A stretch of 64,000 bases of DNA from Flexibacter flexilis DSM 6793. Lineage in GTDB: Bacteria > Bacteroidota > Bacteroidia > Cytophagales > Flexibacteraceae. Below are positions 1 to 8,894 of the stretch, in pieces. A model generated the notes under the pieces. That model did no database searches, was not told the origin of the DNA, and worked only from the letters and a program-made list of their open reading frames with translations. Position 1 is the stretch's first letter; each line of letters opens with the position of its first letter. The DNA is taken from positions 255,854 to 319,853 of the forward strand of contig NZ_FOLE01000002.1 in NCBI RefSeq assembly GCF_900112255.1, read 5' to 3'. A program made the translations under genes and the position numbers.

Positions 1-1334
1 CTTACAAACAATTTATTGTCAGTACATTTAGACAACACTATGGTCGCTATGCTTACAATCGTGCCGAGTTTAAACGTACTGTAGTTTCCATACAAGTCAT
101 TTTTGTTGCCATTTTAGCTTCTTTTGGTTTTTTCGTGATAGATAGCTGGTTTGGCCTTTGGAATCATGCTATCTTGGATTTAAGTATGATAGTTATGTTT
201 TCGGCAAGCCTTAAACTTTTTAATACGGGACGTTATGGGCTGGGCAAATTCATGGTAGCCTCCTATGGAAGCATTATTGTCTTGGTAAATGGTTCTTCAC
301 AAGGTCGCGAAGCAGGCAATCATTTCCTCTTTTTTGCCATTATCAGCGGAATGTTTATGTTATTTTCCGTCCGAAAAGAACGCAACTACCTGCTAGCCAG
401 CCTTTTTATAACACTTTTTTGCCTGTCTTTTTTAGAATTAACTGACTATCATTTTTCTGGTTTCATTCCTTTCAACAATCAATACACGACCACTAATTAT
501 TACTTTTCCTTATTGGTATCTCTGTTTATGATTGCAATGTTTAGTTACAGCTATGTCAGCACACACCAATCTGCCGAATACAAACTCGAAAAACTCAATG
601 AACGCTTACGCACACAAAATCTAAAATTACACAAAACAAATATGGAGCTAGACAGCTTCGTGTACAAAGCATCACACGATTTGCGCTCTCCACTTACATC
701 ACTTTTGGGCTTAATTGAAGTGATGAAACTCGAACCTGATACGAGCAAACTAAGCGAATACATCGAGCTACAAACCAAAATGATAAAAAAACTGGATTCT
801 TATATTCAGGACATACTCAATATTTCTAAGAACTCGCGCGTTCCTTTGGATATTTCGGCTATCAATTTTGAGGGAATGGTCAATGACACACTCAACCAAC
901 TCAAATACGCCCAACATTACGAACTGATCAACAAGCATATTTACGTAAAACAAGAAACCACTTTTTATTCGGACAACAAACGCCTTAGCATTGTATTTAA
1001 CAACCTGATTTCTAACGCCATACGTTATTGCGATTTAAGCAAACAATTCCCTACACTCAACGTCAGTATAGAAGTAGATTTAAGAGAAGCCCGCATTGAA
1101 ATATACGACAATGGAATCGGAATTGGTCGCGAACACATCAATAAACTTTTTGCCATGTTCTACCGCGCCACATCTGAGCGAACAGGCTCAGGATTAGGGC
1201 TTTATATCGTAAAAGAAACAGTCGAGAAATTAGGGGGGCGCATCAAATTAACTTCAGAATTAGGCAAGTGGACAAAATTTGAAATATTTTTACCCAATCA
1301 AGAGCAAAGCAAACGCGCTATTAGCAACTATTAA
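1..1334 (+). CDS. Sensor histidine kinase, multi-pass membrane type (5' end outside window)
   Basis: Membrane sensor kinase that would autophosphorylate on histidine and pass the phosphate to a response regulator. The reading frame is open from base 3 upstream of the GTG at 135, so the gene starts before the window and 135 is not the true start. The N-terminal half has about six hydrophobic segments and no recognisable extracellular ligand domain. A short coiled linker follows, then a HisKA helix with the motif SHDLRSPL (phospho-acceptor His codon at 675-677) and a HATPase domain with N box NNLISNAIRY, G1 box DNGIGIG and G2 box GSGLGLYI. All catalytic boxes look intact. It is 10 nt from the BrkB-family gene on the same strand, so the two may be cotranscribed. 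No cognate regulator lies next to it in the window; the signal is unknown. Confidence 0.9.
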   Translation, partial: YKQFIVSTFRQHYGRYAYNRAEFKRTVVSIQVIFVAILASFGFFVIDSWFGLWNHAILDLSMIVMFSASLKLFNTGRYGLGKFMVASYGSIIVLVNGSSQGREAGNHFLFFAIISGMFMLFSVRKERNYLLASLFITLFCLSFLELTDYHFSGFIPFNNQYTTTNYYFSLLVSLFMIAMFSYSYVSTHQSAEYKLEKLNERLRTQNLKLHKTNMELDSFVYKASHDLRSPLTSLLGLIEVMKLEPDTSKLSEYIELQTKMIKKLDSYIQDILNISKNSRVPLDISAINFEGMVNDTLNQLKYAQHYELINKHIYVKQETTFYSDNKRLSIVFNNLISNAIRYCDLSKQFPTLNVSIEVDLREARIEIYDNGIGIGREHINKLFAMFYRATSERTGSGLGLYIVKETVEKLGGRIKLTSELGKWTKFEIFLPNQEQSKRAISNY

Positions 1335-1344
1335 ATAAACCTTC

Positions 1345-2274
1345 ATGACACAACCTTTTTCTATCCAAAAGTGGCTATCCAACACTTGGTCTTTTACCCT
1401 CCAACTCAAAGACGCATGGGACGAAGACAATTGTTTTCGGCTGGCGGCGGCACTCTCCTATTACACCATTTTTTCATTAGCCCCCATGATCATCATTGTG
1501 ATTAGTACGGCTGGTTATTTTTTTGGGAAAGAAGCCGTTGCGGGACAAATTTTTACACAAGCCAAAGACATCATCGGCGAAGAAGGCGCACTCGGCCTTC
1601 AAAATATGGTACAAAATGCTTACTTACAACACGATAGCTTTATCACTAAAGTAATTGGCGGTGGGACGCTTATTTTTTCGGCTACGGCCACCTTCACGGT
1701 ACTGCAAGATTCCCTCAACACCATTTGGGACGTAAAAGCCAAACCTTCCAAAGGTTGGCTTAAGTTTTTGATAAACAGGGTTTTATCATTTGCTTTGGTA
1801 ATGGCTATCGGATTTTTACTGCTTGTTTCGCTAGTCATTCATACGATACTAATTGCCTTGCAAAGTTTCATCGAACAAATATTAGATAGCTTTTCGGTGT
1901 ACTTGATTAGTACGGCACAATTTGCCGTTTCGTTTGGTATTATTACGCTCATGTTCGCCATGATGTTCAAGTTCCTACCCGACGTGCGCCTGCGTTGGCG
2001 AAACGTATGGCGTGCCTCTATTCTGACAGCCGCGCTGTTCAGCGTAGGGCGTTATCTTATCAGTTTATATCTGGGAAACACCAACTTAGCTTCTACTTAC
2101 GGGGCGGCGGCTTCGGTCGTGATTATTATTATGTGGGTGAATTATTCGGCACTTATTTTCTTTTTGGGGGCGGAATATATACACGTTTATATGTTGCGCC
2201 GTGGCGAAAATATTTGGCCATCCAAGCAAGCCGTACGCATTATCCGCACCGAAGAGCCGCATCAGCCGCACTGA
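1345..2274 (+). CDS. YihY/BrkB family inner membrane protein
   Basis: Polytopic inner-membrane protein of the YihY/virulence-factor-BrkB family, 309 residues, which is the usual length. About six transmembrane helices are visible, and the family-typical stretch AAALSYYTIFSLAP lies near residue 31. The function of the family is not settled; transporter and envelope roles have been proposed, and the old RNase BN label is wrong. The start follows the kinase stop by 10 nt and a hairpin terminator lies right after the gene, so it is probably the last gene of a kinase-brkB transcript. Confidence 0.88.
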   Translation: MTQPFSIQKWLSNTWSFTLQLKDAWDEDNCFRLAAALSYYTIFSLAPMIIIVISTAGYFFGKEAVAGQIFTQAKDIIGEEGALGLQNMVQNAYLQHDSFITKVIGGGTLIFSATATFTVLQDSLNTIWDVKAKPSKGWLKFLINRVLSFALVMAIGFLLLVSLVIHTILIALQSFIEQILDSFSVYLISTAQFAVSFGIITLMFAMMFKFLPDVRLRWRNVWRASILTAALFSVGRYLISLYLGNTNLASTYGAAASVVIIIMWVNYSALIFFLGAEYIHVYMLRRGENIWPSKQAVRIIRTEEPHQPH

Positions 2275-2292
2275 TATTCATAATAACAATAC

Positions 2293-2330
2293 ATTAAGCC
2301 TTATAGATTTTAGAATTTATAAGGCTTAAT
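2293..2330. terminator. Bidirectional terminator between convergent genes
   Basis: A 13-bp perfect inverted repeat (2293-2305 with 2318-2330, arm ATTAAGCCTTATA) encloses a 12-nt loop. It sits between the brkB-like gene on the plus strand and the stop of the minus-strand gene at 2341, so it can serve both. The stem is AT-rich and flanked by A/T-rich sequence. Confidence 0.6.
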
Positions 2331-2340
2331 TATTTACCTC

Positions 2341-3714
2341 CTACCTACACGAATCCACGAACACAATGGCGCGTAAATCTTCATCGTAATTTTTGCGATA
2401 AACCGCCCACTGCTCGCAGTCCACGTGTCCTGCTAACATTTGCAAAAGCGTGCGGCGTTTGAGCCAATCTTCTTCTTTCATAATCAACTTTTTAGCCCTT
2501 TGAATGATTAGTTTTTGCGTTTCGGGCGGCATTTGGGCATAATTTGTTTGCGCCAATGTAATTGTTTCTGTATATAAATAATTACTGGCCAAATGTTTAT
2601 CAAAATACGTTTGCAACAAATTCACCTCATGCAAATCCAGTAAGTATGCAAAAGCTTCTTTTTGTAGCGAGCCATTCGAGTGCAAATTCTTGATGGCTTT
2701 CTCACGCATTTGCTTGCGAACGGATTCGGCCACCACCATTTCTGGCACTTTGGCGCGGCGTTCAAAATAAGTACTGGCTTCAAAATGATTGTCTGGATCA
2801 AACCAGCGTCCCAAATAAATTTGGTCGGCTTGCGCGTACAAATCGGCAGCATTCAGCGCAAACAAAATGCCTTGGGCTTCTGATGCGCTTTCATTTTTAC
2901 GCAAGCAGCGCAGCATTTGCGAGACGGCTAAAGCACGCCATTTCGGGGAATTAGCAGCCGCTTCGCGTATTCTTTCGCTGCTCAACGCCTCAAAAAAGGT
3001 GGTTTTGGTCGCCATATTTTCCACCAAATAAAAATCGTATTCCGAAGGGGCCGTATAGCTACTCAACGCATTGACAAACAAATCATTGGCATTCTGACCT
3101 TTGCCATCTGTAATGCGTTCATTTTTGCGAAGCAAATCCCACGCGATTTGGGTTGCCGCTGGGATTTTGGACAAATCAACCGTTTCGGCGCGGGTGCGGT
3201 CTTCGGGCTGCGCGGCCTGCGGATTGTAAGCATATTCCGACAAAAACGGGCTTCCTTTCGGCAACAAATGATACACCGCAACGGCCAAGCCGCTATCCGT
3301 TGAAACCAAGAAATGTTGCTGATTGTCAGAGGCTTTAAACGAAATTTTTTGTGCAATGGATTTTAAACTCGTATCCTCAACCATTGTCGAATACGAAACG
3401 GGCAGCCTGTATATTTCGAGCAATTCGGGGCGATTGGGGAGCTGCAAACTATACGCAAAATCCTGATAATGACCTTGCACCGTATGCGAACAGCGGCATT
3501 GCATACCGATTCGTCCATTCCATTTGGTATTCACGACCGTGTGGTTTACTTTCTGCACTTTGAGTGTGGCGGCTTGCTGGCCTACTTGCACAGGAAAAGC
3601 CTTGGCCGCAAGTACCTCTTGTCGCTCCGAGTTGCAACCGCGTTCGCAACCAAATACCACGAACGGCAACCAAAAGTAACGTTTTAGCAAACCCGAAAAA
3701 GTCATTTTTTGCAT
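2341..3714 (-). CDS. Hypothetical protein, possible lipoprotein
   Basis: I do not recognise this 457-residue protein. The N-terminus has a basic stretch and a short hydrophobic segment ending in VVFGC, which could be a lipoprotein signal with Cys as the first mature residue, although Phe at -2 is atypical. The rest is soluble, rich in charged and aromatic residues; the C-terminal half looks alpha-helical, with repeated Tyr/Ala/Leu-rich helices that could form a helical-repeat scaffold. There are several cysteines, including a CxC (MQCRCSH) near residue 75. The ATG at 3714 was chosen; an ATG three codons later (3705) is an alternative. It stands alone, 49 nt downstream of the nuclease-like gene on the same strand, so it could be part of that transcript. 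No function can be assigned. Confidence 0.6.
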   Translation of the reverse strand: MQKMTFSGLLKRYFWLPFVVFGCERGCNSERQEVLAAKAFPVQVGQQAATLKVQKVNHTVVNTKWNGRIGMQCRCSHTVQGHYQDFAYSLQLPNRPELLEIYRLPVSYSTMVEDTSLKSIAQKISFKASDNQQHFLVSTDSGLAVAVYHLLPKGSPFLSEYAYNPQAAQPEDRTRAETVDLSKIPAATQIAWDLLRKNERITDGKGQNANDLFVNALSSYTAPSEYDFYLVENMATKTTFFEALSSERIREAAANSPKWRALAVSQMLRCLRKNESASEAQGILFALNAADLYAQADQIYLGRWFDPDNHFEASTYFERRAKVPEMVVAESVRKQMREKAIKNLHSNGSLQKEAFAYLLDLHEVNLLQTYFDKHLASNYLYTETITLAQTNYAQMPPETQKLIIQRAKKLIMKEEDWLKRRTLLQMLAGHVDCEQWAVYRKNYDEDLRAIVFVDSCR

Positions 3715-3763
3715 GTAATTTTCTTTATAAGAACAACAAAATCAAACACTTAGCAAGTCATAT

Positions 3764-4285
3764 TTATTTTATCCAATTCGGATAAAAATCTTTTGCCGTG
3801 TCATAATCCAACACTGCCACCGAATCCACCCGAAACAAGGCTTTTACATCTGTTAGTTTCTTGGCAATTTCTTTGTAAAGTGGCAAAATATCTTTGTTTG
3901 GGGCAATATTGAGAATAAATATCAACTTGATTTGGCATTTTTCAAAATCAATGGGCTGCCGCAAACCAGCCATACAGGTTTGGGTATTACTCCGATTCTG
4001 GGCAAGCATGGCCAACGAATGCCAAGCATTTTTATAAAAATTCGTTTTAAGGTCTTCAATTACAGCCTCTACCGAAATATCTTTGGGCATAAATTTGGGG
4101 TTGCTGGGGTCATAAAAACGCTTCAATTCTACCAAAAACAAGGTATTACCTTCCACGTAACACAAATCCATTTCCGTAACCGAAAACGCCTTTACGGACT
4201 GGTACGCCTGCGCCTCTTCAAACCTAAAGTACTGGCCTTGCGGTAAAACAAAAGTCATTCCGCTTTCTATGATAGTATCCGTCAT
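3764..4285 (-). CDS. Small PD-(D/E)XK-nuclease-like partner of the upstream ATPase
   Basis: 173-residue soluble protein with no family I can name. It has residues arranged like a PD-(D/E)XK nuclease core: E23/E24 in an N-terminal helix, D40 (TEMD), then a beta strand ending in the E53-L-K55 motif (VELK), followed by an Arg/Phe. That spacing and the hydrophobic strand before ELK are typical of the fold, but this is a motif reading, not a demonstrated nuclease. Its ATG overlaps the ATPase stop codon by 4 nt (ATGA), which indicates translational coupling. The pair looks like an ATPase plus effector module of the kind common in antiphage defence. Alternatives are an uncharacterised DNA-repair accessory or an inactive nuclease fold. 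Confidence 0.6.
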   Translation of the reverse strand: MTDTIIESGMTFVLPQGQYFRFEEAQAYQSVKAFSVTEMDLCYVEGNTLFLVELKRFYDPSNPKFMPKDISVEAVIEDLKTNFYKNAWHSLAMLAQNRSNTQTCMAGLRQPIDFEKCQIKLIFILNIAPNKDILPLYKEIAKKLTDVKALFRVDSVAVLDYDTAKDFYPNWIK

Positions 4286-5346
4286 AAGCCTAATTCTACT
4301 TTCATATCTTCCCGAAACATGGCTTGCGCTTCCTGAATAATGCTGTTGTCGGGCAAACCGTTTTTGAGGTCATGTATCTGATAATCAACAAATTTCTTGC
4401 CTGCTTCCTTCTCGATAGAAATACAATTAACCGTGCGTTGTTCGCGCCGCGCAATAATGGCCAACTGGCTTATCATAAAATAACTATGCGTGGACAAAAA
4501 CACCTGCACGCCCTCAATGTTACTAATCGTGTAAAGCATTTCGGCAAATTTGCGCTGCGCCTGCGGATGCAATGCCGTTTCGGGTTCGTCCAGAAACAGC
4601 ACCGTATTGCGGCTAAGTTCTCGGTTGCGAATGAGCGTTGTCAGAATCCCAATTTTTTTGATGCCTTCGGCGGTAAGCGGCATCGAAAAGGTCGCATTTC
4701 CTTTTTTGAACAAAAACGGATTGCGCGTGTCCTGAAGGTTTTGGATAATTTCGCCCTCAAACAAATCTTCTAACATATTGCTCGTGTGCCTGAGCGCAAC
4801 CACTACTTTTCCTTTTTGGGCGGGAATGCTCAACGAGTCAATAATGTCGGTGTAAGTGTCGTCAAAATCCAAAAAACGGTCGTCGCGACGCGAATCTTTG
4901 ATGGCTTGCGCGGCTGTAAGTACCTCTTTGGCAGGCAAAAACAAAGCGTTAAATCCTTCTGGCATCGGGTAAATTTCGGAAGAACAATGTCCCAGCATTT
5001 CTTTGGCCGAAGCCGAAAAACCATAATGCAAATTGAAACGGTGTTCGCCTGCAAAAGCCATGTTCAGGTCTAAAGCATTTTCTTCGCTTTTGCTGACCAA
5101 CTCGCCTAAGCCACTGCGACGCGGCATAAAAGTATTGTATAGTTTTTCGCTGATAATTTGCTTGAGATTCACTTCTTTAGCCGTCCGATTGGCACGCACC
5201 AACGCTTTGGTATTGGCGTACAGCAACTTAAGCAAACTGGTTTTGCCTGTATCGTTTTTGCCAATAATCACCGTAAGCGGGCTGGGTTGCGCGTACTCGA
5301 ATCGCTGAAAACCCATAAAATTTTCTACCTTAATATTAACTATCAT
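4282..5346 (-). CDS. AAA/ABC-type (OLD-like) ATPase
   Basis: 354-residue P-loop ATPase of the ABC/AAA_15-AAA_21 type related to the ATPase halves of OLD and RecF/SMC-like proteins. The Walker A motif GKNDTGKT is at residues 29-36. A degenerate signature (LTAEGIKKIGIL) is followed by Walker B, VLFLDEPETALHP, near residue 250, and by a switch histidine in STHS. There is no long coiled coil and no fused TOPRIM domain, so the catalytic output is probably supplied by the overlapping downstream gene. The start ATG is preceded by about 320 bp of non-coding DNA shared with the divergent lon gene. The substrate or trigger is unknown. A defence role is inferred from architecture and gene pairing only. 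Confidence 0.82.
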   Translation of the reverse strand: MIVNIKVENFMGFQRFEYAQPSPLTVIIGKNDTGKTSLLKLLYANTKALVRANRTAKEVNLKQIISEKLYNTFMPRRSGLGELVSKSEENALDLNMAFAGEHRFNLHYGFSASAKEMLGHCSSEIYPMPEGFNALFLPAKEVLTAAQAIKDSRRDDRFLDFDDTYTDIIDSLSIPAQKGKVVVALRHTSNMLEDLFEGEIIQNLQDTRNPFLFKKGNATFSMPLTAEGIKKIGILTTLIRNRELSRNTVLFLDEPETALHPQAQRKFAEMLYTISNIEGVQVFLSTHSYFMISQLAIIARREQRTVNCISIEKEAGKKFVDYQIHDLKNGLPDNSIIQEAQAMFREDMKVELGL

Positions 5347-5664
5347 ACAGCAATTGCTTGGTTATCTATGCCCAAAAATACGTTTTTATCAACAAATACT
5401 TTTGTTTTTATTACAATGAGCGTTTACTTAATTTCAGGAAGCGAAATAAACTAAAAATACGGTTTGCTATGTAATAATCCTATGCAATAAACCAGCGTTA
5501 GTTCGTTTCTTGCTTAATAAATTTATTTTTGGCATACTGCTTGTGCCTTCAAAACAAAGCAATAGTGTGCCACTTTTTTTTATAAATTATAAATACTGAC
5601 AACCAGACAATTAGCAAAGTTTTGAAACCTTAGGCCCAAAAGCATCGTTAAGGGAAAAGTAATT
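5347..5664. other. Divergent intergenic region between the ATPase gene and lon
   Basis: 318 bp of AT-rich non-coding DNA between divergent genes. It holds one plausible lon promoter (5502-5531). On the minus strand a TATTTTTG sequence near 5370-5380 could be the -7 element for the ATPase gene, but no well-spaced -33 partner was found. No riboswitch or leader peptide is recognised, and no CIRCE-like heat-shock operator was seen. Confidence 0.5.
5502..5531 (+). promoter_or_regulatory. Putative lon promoter (Bacteroidota type)
   Basis: TTCG at 5502-5505 (one mismatch to the -33 TTTG) is separated by 18 nt from a perfect TAnnTTTG element, TATTTTTG, at 5524-5531. Transcription would start near 5538, giving a leader of roughly 125 nt to the ATG at 5665 or about 210 nt to the ATG at 5749. 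Assigned by pattern only. Confidence 0.4.
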
Positions 5665-8238
5665 ATGACAGCCCAAACCGACAAAGTGGCAGTTTTGGCG
5701 ATTCAGAACATTAGGCACGCTATTTTACAACACCCGAAATTCAAGATTATGAGCAAAAGAAATAAAAAAAATTGGTCGAATCTGATGTTAGCAGAAAACA
5801 TGGACGAGAACAATGGCGTAGATATGATTCCTATTCTTTCAGCAGAAGACGAAGCCAATATCGAAAAAGAGAATTTCCCCGAAATGCTACCGATTTTGCC
5901 CGTTAAAAATACGGTATTATTTCCTGGTGTCGTAATTCCGATCACAGTAGGAAGACAAAAATCTATTAAACTTGTAAAAAAAGCCTACAAAGGAGATCGC
6001 GTCGTGGGTGTAGTGGCCCAACGCAACAACTCCGAAGAACCAACCATAGACGACCTTTATAAAGTCGGGACGGTAGCCAAAATTTTGAAAATGCTCACCC
6101 TCCCAGACGGCAATATTACGATTATCATTCAGGGCAAACGCAAATTTGAACTGGCCGAAATTACGCAGCAAGACCCCTATCTTACCGCGCAAATCAGCTT
6201 GCTCAACGACTCGTTTCCCGACCCCAAGAAAAAGGAAATCAAAGCCCTGATTCAGTCGCTGAAGGAAACGGCTACGCGTATCGTGCAGCTCAACCCAGAC
6301 ATTCCGAACGAAGCACTTTTCGCACTCGAAAACATCGAAAGTCCAGCGTTCTTGACGCACTTTTTGTCGTCGAACATCAACGCAGATGTATCTGAAAAAC
6401 AAATACTTCTGGAAACTACTGACGGAGAAGAACGCGCCAATGCCCTACTTTCGGCACTCATGCGCGATGTACAATTATTGGAACTGAAAAACGAAATTCA
6501 GAGCAAAGTAAATTCAGAAATCGACCAGCAGCAACGCGAGTATTTTATCCGCCAACAAATCAAAATGTTGCAGGAAGAACTCGGCCAAGACAGTCCCGAA
6601 CAAGAAGTTGAGAAACTACGCGCACGCGGATTTGACAAAAAATGGCCTGAAGCCGTTGCCAAAGTTTTTAATAAAGAACTCGACAAGTTAGGCCGTACCA
6701 ACCCGATGGCTGCCGAATATCCCGTTGCCATCAACTACGTGGAATGGCTCGCCGATTTGCCTTGGAACGAATACAGCAAAGACAATTTCAATTTGCAACG
6801 CGCCAAAAAAATATTAGATGCCGACCATTTCGGTTTGGAAAAAGTGAAAGAACGCATCATCGAATATTTGGCTGTGTTGAAGTTGCGCAACAACATGAAA
6901 GCTCCGATTTTGTGTTTGTATGGCCCTCCTGGTGTTGGTAAAACTTCGTTGGGGCGTTCTATTGCCAAAGCCTTAGGCCGCCAATATGTGCGTATGTCGT
7001 TGGGCGGCGTGCGCGACGAGGCCGAAATTAGAGGTCACCGCCGCACGTATGTAGGCGCAATGCCAGGCAGAGTGGTGCAACATCTGAAAAAATCGGGCAC
7101 CTCCAACCCCGTTTTTATTTTGGATGAAATAGACAAATTGGCTTCGGACTTTAGAGGCGACCCCGCGTCTGCGCTTTTGGAAGTGCTTGACCCAGAGCAA
7201 AATCATACGTTTGCCGACAACTATTTGGAAGTGGATTATGACCTCTCGAAAGTGATGTTCATTGCCACGTCCAACTCACTGGACACCATACACCCAGCCT
7301 TGCGCGACCGTATGGAAATAATCGAGGTGTCGGGCTATACGCTGGAAGAAAAAGTACAGATTGCCAAACGCCATTTGATTGCCAAACAAAAAGAAGAAAA
7401 CGGCATCGACATCAAGGAATTGACCATTGACACGAAAGCCATTGCCAAGATTATCGACGGCTATACGCGCGAGTCGGGTGTTCGGAATCTGGACAGACTC
7501 ATCGGCAAGGTAATGCGCAAAGTGGCGCGTGCGATTGCGATGGACGAACCATTTAACAAAACCCTCAAAACTGACGACATCGTCAAGTATTTGGGTGCGG
7601 AAGTTTTTGAAAAAGAAAGCTACAACGACAACAAAGTTGCGGGTGTGGTAACGGGTTTGGCTTGGACACAAGTCGGCGGCGAAATTCTTTTTATCGAATC
7701 GAGCTTGAACAAAGGACGCGGCAAACTGACGCTTTCGGGACAATTGGGCGACGTGATGAAAGAATCCGCGATAACGGCTCTCTCCTACCTGAAAGCGCAT
7801 TGCGACAGCCTAAACATTGATTACAAGCTGTTTGATAGCTACGACGTGCATTTGCACATTCCTGCGGGAGCTGTGCCCAAAGATGGCCCGTCGGCTGGTA
7901 TCACGATGTTTACGTCGTTGGCTTCGCTTTTCACGCAACGCAAAGTGCGCGGACAGTTGGCCATGACGGGCGAAATCACGTTGAGCGGACGCGTGTTGCC
8001 TGTGGGCGGTATCAAAGAAAAAGTGTTGGCCGCCAAACGCGCAGGCATCGCCGAAATCATTATGAGCAACAAAAACCGCAAAGATGTGGAGGAAATCGGC
8101 GACGATTACATCAAAGGCCTGAAGTTTCATTATGTGGAACGTGTGTCGGAGGTGTTGGACATCGCGCTTTTGCAAGAGAAAGTAAAAGATGCGATTGAGC
8201 TTGTAGCCGTTGCGACGGAAAAAGAAAAAAGCCACTAA
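5665..8238 (+). CDS. lon: ATP-dependent protease Lon (endopeptidase La)
   Basis: Cytosolic homo-oligomeric AAA+ serine protease that degrades misfolded and regulatory proteins. From the N-terminus it has the LON substrate-binding domain (LPILPVKNTVLFPG near residue 75), a coiled linker, the AAA+ module with Walker A GPPGVGKTS around residue 420 and Walker B VFILDEIDKL, and the C-terminal protease domain. The catalytic Ser is in PKDGPSAG (S743) and the Lys is K786 in the KEK motif, at the 43-residue spacing seen in E. coli Lon. Length (857 residues from 5665) is normal for the phylum. The first 28 residues are not conserved in character, and an ATG at 5749 (MSKRNKK) is a credible alternative start. 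Confidence 0.97.
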   Translation: MTAQTDKVAVLAIQNIRHAILQHPKFKIMSKRNKKNWSNLMLAENMDENNGVDMIPILSAEDEANIEKENFPEMLPILPVKNTVLFPGVVIPITVGRQKSIKLVKKAYKGDRVVGVVAQRNNSEEPTIDDLYKVGTVAKILKMLTLPDGNITIIIQGKRKFELAEITQQDPYLTAQISLLNDSFPDPKKKEIKALIQSLKETATRIVQLNPDIPNEALFALENIESPAFLTHFLSSNINADVSEKQILLETTDGEERANALLSALMRDVQLLELKNEIQSKVNSEIDQQQREYFIRQQIKMLQEELGQDSPEQEVEKLRARGFDKKWPEAVAKVFNKELDKLGRTNPMAAEYPVAINYVEWLADLPWNEYSKDNFNLQRAKKILDADHFGLEKVKERIIEYLAVLKLRNNMKAPILCLYGPPGVGKTSLGRSIAKALGRQYVRMSLGGVRDEAEIRGHRRTYVGAMPGRVVQHLKKSGTSNPVFILDEIDKLASDFRGDPASALLEVLDPEQNHTFADNYLEVDYDLSKVMFIATSNSLDTIHPALRDRMEIIEVSGYTLEEKVQIAKRHLIAKQKEENGIDIKELTIDTKAIAKIIDGYTRESGVRNLDRLIGKVMRKVARAIAMDEPFNKTLKTDDIVKYLGAEVFEKESYNDNKVAGVVTGLAWTQVGGEILFIESSLNKGRGKLTLSGQLGDVMKESAITALSYLKAHCDSLNIDYKLFDSYDVHLHIPAGAVPKDGPSAGITMFTSLASLFTQRKVRGQLAMTGEITLSGRVLPVGGIKEKVLAAKRAGIAEIIMSNKNRKDVEEIGDDYIKGLKFHYVERVSEVLDIALLQEKVKDAIELVAVATEKEKSH

Positions 8239-8259
8239 GCACCTGGTTTTTAGATAAAT

Positions 8260-8304
8260 AAAAATCCCCGTTATCGGCGTACAAAGCAGATGACGGGGAT
8301 TTTT
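8260..8304 (+). terminator. Rho-independent terminator after lon
   Basis: A stem of about 12 bp (AAAATCCCCGT with ACGGGGATTTT, 8260-8271 and 8293-8304) with a 21-nt loop is followed by a T-rich tract. The A-run on the 5' side makes it usable on the minus strand too, for the convergent gene at 8334. Confidence 0.8.
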
Positions 8305-8333
8305 TTATTAGAGTAAAATTCCACCCAAACAAA

Positions 8334-8783
8334 TTACAAACGCCTGATAGACAAAATACTTACTGCCAAAATAAACCCACCGATAAGGCAAAAGAAAAAG
8401 CCCAAGCCGCTATCGTGGCGCAACCAACCATCAAACAATTCACGAGGAGGCGGGCTGGACGTAGCCGACTCCTTTTGCCAATAAAATGGCTTAATCCAAA
8501 ACGGAGCAGCATTCCAAACACTGAGCGTATCGCCAACTTTTGCACCTATGTTTTCGGAAAAAACAAGCGTATCGGTTGTATTGTCGAACGGCACAACCCA
8601 AAGCACCTGACGAGTGTAGTTTCGTATTTTTTCCGTGCCTGTCCTGACCACTTTTACTTCTGTTTTGCTCTGCACGGCATTCCAAAAGCTCGCCAAACCT
8701 TGCAAGCCTATTCCAAACAAAAATAAACCAAGTGCTGCCGTGAAAACAAAAATACCTTTGGTAGATCGACGCTTTCTTTTCAT
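8334..8783 (-). CDS. Small two-helix membrane protein, DUF3592-like
   Basis: 149-residue membrane protein of unknown function. A basic N-terminus (MKRKRRSTKG) precedes a first transmembrane helix near residues 11-30. A soluble middle region of about 80 residues has alternating hydrophobic strands (VKVVRTGTEKIRNY, DTLVFSENIGAKVGDTLSVW), and a second helix lies at the C-terminus before IRRL. This helix-beta-helix layout resembles DUF3592 proteins, but the match is weak. The ATG at 8783 was chosen because the basic start and helix follow it directly; the in-frame extension to 8846 begins with GTG and looks non-coding. It is convergent with lon and separated from the LamG gene by a terminator, so it is probably monocistronic. 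Confidence 0.6.
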   Translation of the reverse strand: MKRKRRSTKGIFVFTAALGLFLFGIGLQGLASFWNAVQSKTEVKVVRTGTEKIRNYTRQVLWVVPFDNTTDTLVFSENIGAKVGDTLSVWNAAPFWIKPFYWQKESATSSPPPRELFDGWLRHDSGLGFFFCLIGGFILAVSILSIRRL

Positions 8784-8830
8784 AGAATAAAAACCTTGTT
8801 TGGCTAAAAGTACGCAAGCTCTCGGACAAT

Positions 8831-8869
8831 AAAAAAACGTGACCACCCTAATGAGTAGCCACGCTTTTT
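8831..8869 (-). terminator. Terminator after the first LamG gene
   Basis: Read on the minus strand, an imperfect stem (AAAAAGCGTGGCTAC against GTGGTCACGTTTTT, one bulge and one mismatch) is followed by a run of seven T. It lies 25 bp past the LamG gene stop at 8895. Confidence 0.65.
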
Positions 8870-8894
8870 ATTATTTGATACAAGAAAACTACAT

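Noticed and set aside
3764-5346. PARIS (AriA/AriB) defence system
   Set aside because: The small partner shows a PD-(D/E)XK-like pattern and not a DUF4435/TOPRIM domain, so the pair cannot be called PARIS.
5532-5664. Riboswitch or leader RNA upstream of lon
   Set aside because: No conserved fold could be recognised; the sequence is AT-rich without clear helices.
7276-8235. Long minus-strand open frames inside lon
   Set aside because: They mirror the lon coding frame, lack any domain and overlap conserved catalytic motifs.
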